From [Eubacterium] cellulosolvens LD2006 (lineage in GTDB: Bacteria > Bacillota > Clostridia > Lachnospirales > Lachnospiraceae): a stretch of 64,000 nucleotides of DNA. The stretch is from NCBI RefSeq assembly GCF_000621585.1, contig NZ_KK211311.1:36096-100095 (forward strand), in the 5' to 3' direction. The position numbers were made by a program, and so were the translations under genes. Shown here piece by piece: positions 53,512 through 61,206 of this stretch (position 1 is its first letter; each line of letters opens with the position of its first letter). The notes below the pieces were generated by a model. It was not told the origin of the DNA. It saw nothing but the letters and a program-made list of their open reading frames with translations, and ran no database searches.

Positions 53512-55179
53512 TTGAAAGGTAAGACAAGTGACAGTAAATTAAAGATCATTCCCCTGGGCGGTCTTGAAGAGATCGGCATGAACATCACGGCATTCGAATA
53601 CGAAGACAGCATTGTCGTGGTCGACTGCGGACTGGCCTTCCCGGATGACGATATGCTGGGAATCGATCTTGTAATTCCGGATATCACCTACTTAAAACAG
53701 AACATCAAGAAAGTGAAGGGGTTTGTAATCACCCACGGACATGAGGATCACATCGGAGCGCTTCCGTATGTGCTTCGCGAGATCAATGTACCTGTTTACG
53801 CGACAAAGCTGACGATCGGTCTGATCGAGCATAAACTCGAGGAACGCGATATGCTGCGTTCCACAAAGAGAAAAATCGTAAAATTCGGACAGTCCATCAA
53901 TCTCGGAAAATTCCGGATTGAGTTTATCAAGACCAACCACAGTATTCAGGACGCGGCTGCGCTGGCGATTTATTCACCGGCGGGAATTGTTGTCCACACC
54001 GGCGACTTTAAAGTTGACTACACGCCGGTATTCGGAGATGCCATCGATCTGCAGCGTTTCGCCGAGATCGGAAAGAAGGGCGTTCTCGCTCTGATGTGTG
54101 ATTCCACGAATGCAGAACGGCCGGGCTTCACCATGTCGGAGAAGACAGTGGGAAGAACGTTCGACACGATTTTTTCCGAGCACAGATCCCAGCGACTGAT
54201 CATCGCGACCTTCGCGTCGAACGTCGACCGTGTACAGCAGATCATCGATTCTGCCGCGAAGTACGGACGCAAGGTTGTCGTCGAGGGACGAAGCATGGTG
54301 AATATCATCTCCATTGCCCAGGAGCTCGGCTACCTGAAGGTGCCGGACAACACACTGATCGATATCAATCTGATGCGCAATTACCCGGATGAACAGATGG
54401 TTCTGATCACCACCGGAAGCCAGGGCGAGTCCATGGCGGCGCTCTCCAGAATGGCAGCGGATATTCACAAGAAGGTCACCATCAAACCGGGTGATCTGAT
54501 CGTATTCTCTTCTCACCCGATTCCGGGAAATGAGAAGGCGGTATCCAATGTAATCAATGAACTTTACGAGAAGGGCGCGGAAGTTATCTTCCAGGATGTT
54601 CACGTATCGGGACATGCCTGCCAGGAAGATATCAAGCTGATCTACTCCCTGGTAAAACCGAAATATTCCATTCCGGTTCACGGTGAGTATCGCCACCTGA
54701 TCGCACAGAAGAATATTGCGGAGTCCCTTGGAATCGACAAGGACAATATCTTTGTCATCAAGACCGGAGATGTTCTTGAGCTCAACCAGGACGGGGCGAA
54801 AGTCACCGGAAAAGTTGAGACGGGAGAAGTTATGGTCGACGGACTCGGCGTCGGTGATGTCGGCAACATCGTTCTTCGAGACAGACAGAGACTGTCCGAG
54901 GATGGTATTCTGATCGTTGTCATGACGCTCGAGAAGCACGGAAACCAGCTGCTCGCCGGTCCGGATATTGTATCCCGCGGTTTTGTATATGTCCGTGAAT
55001 CCGAGGATCTGATGGAGGAGGCCAGACTGGTTGTCGAGGACGCTCTGGATGACTGTCTGCGACGCAATATTTCCGACTGGGGCAAACTGAAATCTTCCAT
55101 TAAAGATTCTCTCGGCAGTTTTGTGTGGAAGCGCACGCAGAGAAACCCGATGATTCTTCCGATTATCATGGAGGCATGA
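53512..55179 (+). CDS. rnjA: Ribonuclease J
   Basis: RNase J is a metallo-beta-lactamase nuclease with 5'-exo and endo activity in mRNA decay and rRNA maturation. The 555-residue protein has the metal site HGHEDHIGALPYVL, VVHTGDFKVD, and beta-CASP motifs (SSHPIPGNEKAV, HVSGHACQEDIKL, PVHGEYRHL). It starts with TTG 53512 after GGAGGTAAG. It is followed one base later by a ylbF-like gene, a family linked to RNase Y in Bacillus, so both may act in RNA turnover. Confidence 0.95.
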   Translation: MKGKTSDSKLKIIPLGGLEEIGMNITAFEYEDSIVVVDCGLAFPDDDMLGIDLVIPDITYLKQNIKKVKGFVITHGHEDHIGALPYVLREINVPVYATKLTIGLIEHKLEERDMLRSTKRKIVKFGQSINLGKFRIEFIKTNHSIQDAAALAIYSPAGIVVHTGDFKVDYTPVFGDAIDLQRFAEIGKKGVLALMCDSTNAERPGFTMSEKTVGRTFDTIFSEHRSQRLIIATFASNVDRVQQIIDSAAKYGRKVVVEGRSMVNIISIAQELGYLKVPDNTLIDINLMRNYPDEQMVLITTGSQGESMAALSRMAADIHKKVTIKPGDLIVFSSHPIPGNEKAVSNVINELYEKGAEVIFQDVHVSGHACQEDIKLIYSLVKPKYSIPVHGEYRHLIAQKNIAESLGIDKDNIFVIKTGDVLELNQDGAKVTGKVETGEVMVDGLGVGDVGNIVLRDRQRLSEDGILIVVMTLEKHGNQLLAGPDIVSRGFVYVRESEDLMEEARLVVEDALDDCLRRNISDWGKLKSSIKDSLGSFVWKRTQRNPMILPIIMEA

Positions 55180-55180
55180 C

Positions 55181-55513
55181 ATGGATGAGGTAACGGTAAA
55201 GCTGCAGGAACTGATCAACGCAATGAAAAAATCCGAGGACTATCAGAGATACCGGGAACTGGAGGCGAAACTCAGCGACGATCCGGACATGAGAGCGCGG
55301 ATCGACCAGTATCGTCAAAGAGTCTTTGATATGCAGCAGGCAGACCGGGATCTGTTTGAAGAGACGGATTATGTGTTACATGAGTTCAACACGCTGCTGA
55401 CAGACCAGACGGCGTCTGATTTTCTGGATGCGGAGGGTGCTGTGTGCAGAATGATACAGCGTGTGGTAGACGCAATAAACAGGGAAGTTGATGTGAAAAT
55501 TCCCCGTGTTTAA
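55181..55513 (+). CDS. YlbF family regulator
   Basis: This 110-residue helical protein matches the YlbF/YmcA family (Com_YlbF): LQELINAMKKSEDYQRYREL, DPDMRARIDQYRQRVFDMQQ, and FLDAEGAVCRMIQRVVDAIN. In Bacillus, YlbF, YmcA and YaaT form a complex that tunes RNase Y. No Fe-S cysteine cluster is obvious; one Cys is seen. Translational coupling with RNase J is likely because only one base separates the genes. Confidence 0.88.
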   Translation: MDEVTVKLQELINAMKKSEDYQRYRELEAKLSDDPDMRARIDQYRQRVFDMQQADRDLFEETDYVLHEFNTLLTDQTASDFLDAEGAVCRMIQRVVDAINREVDVKIPRV

Positions 55514-55531
55514 AGGAGAAGCGAAGGTATT

Positions 55532-56056
55532 ATGGCTGGGATAGAAAGACAGAAGGACGGACTGGGATACCGGCTCGCCCTCGGGGGGATCAAAGGAATT
55601 ATCCGGATTCTGGTCCTCATTGTACTCGTTGTTATTCTTATCTTCATCGGAAGACGATCCTATGAGCTCGGCTATGAGGTTTTCCACGAGAAACCGGTGG
55701 ACAGCGGAGCCGGAAGAGCAGTGACGGTGACCATCACGGATGATATGTCTGTGAGACAGATCGGACGACTGCTGAACGCGAACGGTCTTCTCACGGAGAG
55801 CCCGACGGCGTTTATGATACAGGAGATCATCTCCGAGTATCACGGCCAGATTCTTCCGGGAACCTATACGCTGAGAACGTCCATGACCGCGGATGAGATG
55901 TTTCCGATTCTGGCGCAGGCCGACAAAGAGGGACAGAGAGACAACGGAGCGGTAACGGGCGTCGTTTCCTCTTCCTCCGGATCACAGCCGACAGAGAGCA
56001 CGTCCGCTTCACAGGGACCGGAAGAAGGAACGCCTTCTTCGGAGACTCAGCCATGA
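55532..56056 (+). CDS. MltG N-terminal-domain-only membrane protein
   Basis: This 174-residue protein has one membrane segment (about residues 23-43) and then VTITDDMSVRQIGRLLNANG and GQILPGTYTLRTSMTADEMF, the LysM-like substrate-recognition subdomain that opens MltG (YrrL) endolytic transglycosylases. The catalytic YceG domain with its Glu is missing; instead the protein ends in a Ser/Thr/Glu-rich tail of about 40 residues. MltG normally occupies this position before trmR, so this is probably its reduced counterpart. Its stop overlaps the trmR start by four bases. Confidence 0.82.
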   Translation: MAGIERQKDGLGYRLALGGIKGIIRILVLIVLVVILIFIGRRSYELGYEVFHEKPVDSGAGRAVTVTITDDMSVRQIGRLLNANGLLTESPTAFMIQEIISEYHGQILPGTYTLRTSMTADEMFPILAQADKEGQRDNGAVTGVVSSSSGSQPTESTSASQGPEEGTPSSETQP

Positions 56057-56694
56057 TAGTAGATGAAAGAATGATTACATTTATCAATTCGCTCGACCGC
56101 GGGCACACGGATTTTCTTGAGAATCTGCAGCGGGAGGCGAAGGCGGCGGATGTTCCGATCATCCGCCGTGAAATGCAGAGCTTTTTGAAAGTTTTTCTGA
56201 AGATCCGGCAGCCGCAGAGCATCCTCGAGGTGGGAGCGGCTGTCGGTTTTTCTGCCATTCTGATGGCGGAATACGGGGCGGATGACTGCCGGATCACGAC
56301 CATCGAGAACTACGAGAAGAGGATTCCGATCGCCAGAGAGAATTTCCGGAAGTCCGGCTATGACGACCGGATCAAGCTTCTGGAAGGTGACGCGGCGGAC
56401 GTGATGAAGACGCTGGACGGACCGTATGATTTTATTTTTATGGACGCGGCGAAGGGGCAGTATATTCACTTCCTTCCGGAGGTCAAGAGGCTCATGAAAA
56501 AAGGGAGTGTTCTGATCTCGGACAATGTTCTTCAGGAAGGGGATATCATCGAGTCCCACTACATCGTCGAGCGAAGGAACCGCACGATTTACAAGCGGAT
56601 GAGGGAATATCTGCGAACGCTGAAGGATGATCCGGATTTTGAGACCAGCATCGTTCCCCTCGGCGACGGAATCAGTATATCTGTTATGAAATAG
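56053..56694 (+). CDS. trmR: O-methyltransferase (TrmR-like)
   Basis: This 213-residue class I SAM methyltransferase has LEVGAAVGFSAILMAEYGAD, TTIENYEKRIPIARENF, FIFMDAAKGQYIHFLPEV and SDNVLQEG, typical of the O-methyltransferase family 3. In Bacillus, TrmR (YrrM) methylates 5-hydroxyuridine at tRNA position 34. The U32 family gene immediately downstream supports that role, since U32 proteins make the 5-hydroxyuridine. Overlap with the upstream gene indicates coupled translation. Confidence 0.87.
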   Translation: MIVDERMITFINSLDRGHTDFLENLQREAKAADVPIIRREMQSFLKVFLKIRQPQSILEVGAAVGFSAILMAEYGADDCRITTIENYEKRIPIARENFRKSGYDDRIKLLEGDAADVMKTLDGPYDFIFMDAAKGQYIHFLPEVKRLMKKGSVLISDNVLQEGDIIESHYIVERRNRTIYKRMREYLRTLKDDPDFETSIVPLGDGISISVMK

Positions 56695-56720
56695 TGAACA
56701 AATAGAGAGAAGAAAAGAGT

Positions 56721-57959
56721 ATGTTGCAAAACGGAAAACCGGAACTATTGATCCCGGCCAGCTGCCTGGATGTTTTGAAAGTAGCAGTCAATTTCGGCGC
56801 GGATGCTGTTTTTATCGGCGGAGACGTATACGGTCTGCGCGCGAAGGCGAAGAATTTCAGCCGTGAGGATATGGCGGAGGGCATCCGATACGCGCACGAA
56901 CACGGCGTGAAGGTACATGTCACGGTCAATATTCTCGCGCACAACTATGATCTCGAGGGCGTGAAAAAATATCTGGAGGAGTTAAAAGAACTCGGCCCGG
57001 ACGCACTGATCATTGCGGATCCCGGTATCTTCCGGATGGCCGGGGAGATCTGTCCGGAGATTGAGCGCCACATCAGTACCCAGGCAAACAACACGAACTG
57101 GGCTTCTGCGCAGTTCTGGTATGATCTCGGTGCGAAGCGCATTGTCACGGCCAGAGAACTCTCCCTGAAAGAGATCCGGGAGATGCGAGAGCACATTCCG
57201 GAGGATATGGAAATCGAGTCCTTTGTTCACGGCGCCATGTGCATTTCCTATTCCGGAAGATGCCTGCTGTCGAATTATTTCACAGGCAGAGACGCGAACA
57301 AGGGAGCCTGTACGCATCCGTGCAGATGGAAGTACGCCGTCGTCGAGGAGAGCCGTCCTGGCGAATATCTGCCGATCGAGGAGAACGAACGGGGAACCTA
57401 TATCTTCAATTCCAAAGATCTCTGCATGATCGAGCATATTCCGGATCTGATGAACTCCGGAATCGATAGCTTTAAAATAGAAGGAAGAATGAAGACGGCT
57501 CTGTATGTGGCCACCGTGGCGAGAACCTACCGCAGAGCGATTGACGATTACTGTGAGGATCCGGCGCTCTACGAGAAAAATCTTCCCTGGTACAGGGAGC
57601 AGATCTCCGACTGTACCTTCCGGAATTTCACGACGGGCTTTTTCTATGGCAAACCTTCGAACGAAGACCAGATCTATGACAGCAACACGTACATCACGAA
57701 TTACACCTACCTCGGCACGGTGCACGCGATCGATGAAAGGGGCTTCGCGGTTACCACACAGAAAAACAAGTTCTGCGTGGGCGATACCATCGAGATCATG
57801 AAACCGAACGGGGAGAATCCGGAAGCGGTTGTAAGAGCCATCTATGACGCGGAGGGAAATTCGATGGAATCGGCGCCTCATCCGCAGCAGGAGATTCACA
57901 TTGATCTGGGGGTACAACCGTCGCCTTATGACATCCTTCGTATAAAAAAAGAAGAGTAA
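56721..57959 (+). CDS. trhP: U32 family protein (TrhP-like tRNA hydroxylation)
   Basis: This 412-residue protein was classically annotated as a U32 peptidase. Family blocks are ELLIPASCLDVLKVAVNFGA, GADAVFIGGD, STQANNTNWASAQFWYDLGA, FVHGAMCISYSGRCLLSNYF and the GRDANKGACTHPCRWKY cysteine region. TrhP proteins hydroxylate tRNA U34 using prephenate-derived chemistry and an Fe-S cluster; the Cys pattern fits. Bacillus has two such genes after trmR and this genome only one here. Terminator downstream. Confidence 0.88.
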   Translation: MLQNGKPELLIPASCLDVLKVAVNFGADAVFIGGDVYGLRAKAKNFSREDMAEGIRYAHEHGVKVHVTVNILAHNYDLEGVKKYLEELKELGPDALIIADPGIFRMAGEICPEIERHISTQANNTNWASAQFWYDLGAKRIVTARELSLKEIREMREHIPEDMEIESFVHGAMCISYSGRCLLSNYFTGRDANKGACTHPCRWKYAVVEESRPGEYLPIEENERGTYIFNSKDLCMIEHIPDLMNSGIDSFKIEGRMKTALYVATVARTYRRAIDDYCEDPALYEKNLPWYREQISDCTFRNFTTGFFYGKPSNEDQIYDSNTYITNYTYLGTVHAIDERGFAVTTQKNKFCVGDTIEIMKPNGENPEAVVRAIYDAEGNSMESAPHPQQEIHIDLGVQPSPYDILRIKKEE

Positions 57960-57982
57960 TCCACAGCTTGAATATTTCATTC

Positions 57983-58038
57983 AAAGAAAGTATACTGAAG
58001 ATATATCTATCGATATCTGCGGTGTACTTTCTTTTTTT
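57983..58038 (+). terminator. Intrinsic terminator after trhP
   Basis: AAGAAAGTATAC and GTGTACTTTCTT form the outer stem, with an inner GATATATCTATCGATATC region, followed by TTTTTTT. The next 140 bases (58039-58180) are pyrimidine-rich and contain no recognised gene. Confidence 0.8.
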
Positions 58039-58210
58039 ATTTCTTTTCTTTCCGTTTATTCATTCGTTTTCTCTTCTGTTTATTCTTTGCGTTATTCTTT
58101 TGCTTCCGTCCGGGAGCGTATTTTTCCGATTTTTGCGACAGCTATAGATAAGACAAAACAAAATCCGTTTTTTTGACACGTGGATGACGATCCATGGGAG
58201 AGGAGGCTGT

Positions 58211-59752
58211 ATGTACTGCAGTGTGATTTCCGCGGGTATTTCCGGTGTGGAAGCGGTGCCGGTCTATGTAGAGGCGGATGTGAGCAGAGGGATGCCCGGT
58301 TTTTCCATTGTCGGGTATGTCAGCTCACAAATCCGGGAGGCCAGAGACAGAATCCGCGCCGCGCTTGTAAACATGGACATTTCTCTTCCGGTGAACAGAA
58401 TTACCGTAAATCTGGCGCCGGGGGATCTGCGAAAAGAGGGAACCGCGTATGATCTGCCGATTGCGGCCGCAGTTCTGATGGCAATGGGAAAGATTCGTCC
58501 GGATGCGCTTAAGAAAACCATGCTGCTCGGCGAATTGCGGCTGGACGGGACGATCGGGAGAGTGAACGGAGTTTTGCCAAGTGTCATGACGGCAAAGGCG
58601 ATCGGCTGTAAGAATTGTATTCTTCCGATGGAGAATACGGCTGAGGGTAGAGTGGTGGAGGGCATTCAGGTGCTCGGCATCCACAACCTCAGCGAGCTGA
58701 TTGCGTATACAAAAGGGGAGATACCGCCCCAGACAGTTGTTGCGGAAAAGAAAATCGCTGAGTGTTATCCGGTTGATTTCGGAGAGATGCAGGGACAGGA
58801 AATGGTGAAAAGAGCGGTTCTGATCGCGGCGGCTGGCTTTCACAATATTCTCCTGTCCGGACCTCCGGGCTCCGGGAAATCCATGGCGGCGGAGAGGATT
58901 CCGACCATTCTGCCGGAACTCACGGAAGAGGAACGGCTGGAAATATCCAGAATACACAGTATTGTGGGGCTTTTGCCGGAGGGAGAGGCGCTGGTGAACC
59001 GCAGGCCGTACCGGGCGCCGCATCACACAATTACCGGACCGGCGCTGTGCGGGGGCGGGGTGAGCCCGAGACCCGGGGAGGTGACGCTGGCGCACAGAGG
59101 GGTTCTTTTTCTCGATGAGCTGCCGGAGATGGACACGGGGGTGCTGGAAATGCTCCGGGAACCGCTGGAGAACAGAAGAATCACGGTGTCCAGACTCGGA
59201 GGGAGCTGTGTCTACCCGGCCTCGTTTCTGCTTGCGGCGGCAATGAATCCCTGCCCCTGCGGGTATTACCCGGACAGGAGCCGCTGCCGGTGTTCTCCGG
59301 TAGAAATCCGCCGGTATCAGAACCGTGTGAGTCAGGCTCTGCTGGACCGCATGGATCTGTACTGCGAGGTGCAGGAGGCGACGTATCAGGAGATCTCATC
59401 CGGACGGAGGGATGAGATGGACTCCGCGAAGATGCGCCGGATGGTCAGTCTCGCCGGGGAGTACCAGAGGGAAAGGTATTGCGGGACTGCGATCCGGTTC
59501 AACAGTGAGATTCCGGCCGGAGAGGTTCGGAAATATTGCGTGATGACAGAGGAAGCCTCGCGGATGATGGAAGCCGCCTTCCGGCATCTGCGGCTGTCCG
59601 GGCGCGGGTACTTTCACGTGATCAAAGTTGCGAGGACAATCGCGGATCTGGCGGGAGAGGAGATCATATCCGAGGACCGGATCGGCGAGGCCCTCTGTTT
59701 TCGTAGTCCGGACAGGAACGTGATCGAGCGGTTCAGTCCGACGTGTGTGTGA
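58211..59752 (+). CDS. comM: ComM/YifB family Mg-chelatase-like AAA ATPase
   Basis: ComM is a hexameric helicase that promotes branch migration during natural transformation in some bacteria. The 513-residue protein has the N-terminal ChlI-like domain (YVEADVSRGMPGFSIVGYVS), Walker A LSGPPGSGKSMAAERI, the YRAPHHTITGPALCGGG region, Walker B GVLFLDELPEM, NPCPCGYY and the C-terminal SGRGYFHVIKVARTIADLAG. The frame opens at 58184, but ATG 58211 has AGGAGG four bases upstream. It lies next to dprA, another DNA-uptake gene. Confidence 0.94.
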   Translation: MYCSVISAGISGVEAVPVYVEADVSRGMPGFSIVGYVSSQIREARDRIRAALVNMDISLPVNRITVNLAPGDLRKEGTAYDLPIAAAVLMAMGKIRPDALKKTMLLGELRLDGTIGRVNGVLPSVMTAKAIGCKNCILPMENTAEGRVVEGIQVLGIHNLSELIAYTKGEIPPQTVVAEKKIAECYPVDFGEMQGQEMVKRAVLIAAAGFHNILLSGPPGSGKSMAAERIPTILPELTEEERLEISRIHSIVGLLPEGEALVNRRPYRAPHHTITGPALCGGGVSPRPGEVTLAHRGVLFLDELPEMDTGVLEMLREPLENRRITVSRLGGSCVYPASFLLAAAMNPCPCGYYPDRSRCRCSPVEIRRYQNRVSQALLDRMDLYCEVQEATYQEISSGRRDEMDSAKMRRMVSLAGEYQRERYCGTAIRFNSEIPAGEVRKYCVMTEEASRMMEAAFRHLRLSGRGYFHVIKVARTIADLAGEEIISEDRIGEALCFRSPDRNVIERFSPTCV

Positions 59753-59930
59753 AATGCCGCAAGCCTCCGACAGAGGTTCGTACCGGGAATTGTCGGAAAA
59801 CCACGTGTGAAAAGCAGTATTCGGGTGGCGGGAGGACCGGGATGCATGCGGCTGTCCGGGCGCAGGCGCGGAATGCGTTACAGACGTCATTATATAATGT
59901 AGAAAAATGGTGAAGGAGGTCTTGAAAAGC

Positions 59931-61118
59931 ATGAAGAGAGGAATAAATGGAAGTATTCGTACAGAGACGGAACCGGGAGACGGCGTGCCGGAAGGCACGG
60001 ATTTGCAGGGGAGAAATTGTACGGGAATGGGCAGAGAATGGACCGGAAAGATTCGCTGTATCGAGAGGGGAACGGAGCGGTATCCGGAGAAATTTGAGGG
60101 TCTGGCACACATGCCGGGACGGCTCTATGTGATCGGGAACTTTCCGGATCCGCAGAAGAAGACGGTGGCGATCGTCGGAGCCAGAGGCTGCAGCGAGTAC
60201 GGGCGAAAGGAGGCGCTTCGCTTTGGAAGGGTTCTGGCGGAATACGGCGTGCAGATTGTCAGCGGGCTGGCCTACGGCGTTGACGCCTGGGCACAGAAGG
60301 GAGCGCTGGACGGGGGAGGAAAAACCTTTGCTGTTCTCGGAACCGGCGTGGATGTCTGCTACCCGAAGCAGAACGCTTCCCTGTACCGGAAAATTATCCG
60401 CGAGGGAGGCGGTATCCTGTCCGAATTTGAGCCGGGAGCACCGCCGAACGCCTGGCATTTTCCGCTGCGGAACAGGATCATCAGCGCCCTTGCGGATGTC
60501 GTTCTCGTAGTGGAGGCCCGACGCAAAAGCGGATCGCTGATCACCGCCGACTACGCGATGGAGCAGGGCAGAACCGTCTACGCGCTTCCGGGAAGAACCA
60601 TGGACGAGCTGAGTCAGGGGTGCAACCGTCTGATCGCGCAGGGAGCCGGGATTGCGTGGACGCCGGAGATCATCCTGGATGAGCTCGGAATCTGTACAAA
60701 GGAACCATTGTCTTCCGGAGCTGAAACATGCAGTCCGGCGGGGCTTTGCGGCACGGAAAACGGGAGGAAAATAAAAAATTTAGAAATATCATCGTTTTGT
60801 GACCGCACATGTGACGAAAACGACGCGAAAGAAGATAAAAATCCTGCGAAAAAGGGAGAAAATATACGGATAGGCAGACGGGGGGAGAAAGGGAAACAGG
60901 CGGAAAAAGACAGAAGGAACAAGAAAAAACAAAGAGAATGGCCGCATGCGCACGATTTTGAGACAGTATATTCCAGACTTGAGATTGAACCGAGATCGCT
61001 TCAAAAACTGCACGAATTGACGGGGATGAATATAGCAGATTTGTCTTCCGTTCTGATGCAATTGTGTATATCCGGTTATGCTGAGGAGGTAACTCCAGGA
61101 TTTTTTTGCAGATCATAA
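59931..61118 (+). CDS. dprA: DNA-processing protein DprA (Smf)
   Basis: DprA loads RecA onto incoming single-stranded DNA. The 395-residue protein has the Rossmann-like core: AIVGARGCSEYGRKEALRFG, SGLAYGVDAWAQKGAL, VLGTGVDVCYPKQNASLY, HFPLRNRIISALADVVLVVE and GSLITADYAMEQGRTVYALP. A Lys/Glu/Arg-rich, low-complexity linker of about 75 residues (about 270-345) separates it from a C-terminal winged helix (FETVYSRLEIEPRSLQKLHE). ATG 59931 is 11 bases after AAGGAGG; ATG 59907 lacks a ribosome site. A TATAAT at 59893 may be its -10 element. Confidence 0.93.
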   Translation: MKRGINGSIRTETEPGDGVPEGTDLQGRNCTGMGREWTGKIRCIERGTERYPEKFEGLAHMPGRLYVIGNFPDPQKKTVAIVGARGCSEYGRKEALRFGRVLAEYGVQIVSGLAYGVDAWAQKGALDGGGKTFAVLGTGVDVCYPKQNASLYRKIIREGGGILSEFEPGAPPNAWHFPLRNRIISALADVVLVVEARRKSGSLITADYAMEQGRTVYALPGRTMDELSQGCNRLIAQGAGIAWTPEIILDELGICTKEPLSSGAETCSPAGLCGTENGRKIKNLEISSFCDRTCDENDAKEDKNPAKKGENIRIGRRGEKGKQAEKDRRNKKKQREWPHAHDFETVYSRLEIEPRSLQKLHELTGMNIADLSSVLMQLCISGYAEEVTPGFFCRS

Positions 61119-61140
61119 AATAAATGGAAAGAATTTAGAC

Positions 61141-61169
61141 TTGCAAGAAAATTTTTTTTGCGTTATAGT
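61141..61169 (+). promoter_or_regulatory. Promoter of topA
   Basis: TTGCAA (61141-61146), 17 bases and TATAGT (61164-61169), 38 bases before the topA ATG. Confidence 0.6.
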
Positions 61170-61206
61170 GCTAGTCGTAACACTCAGACATAACGGAGGT
61201 ATCCGA

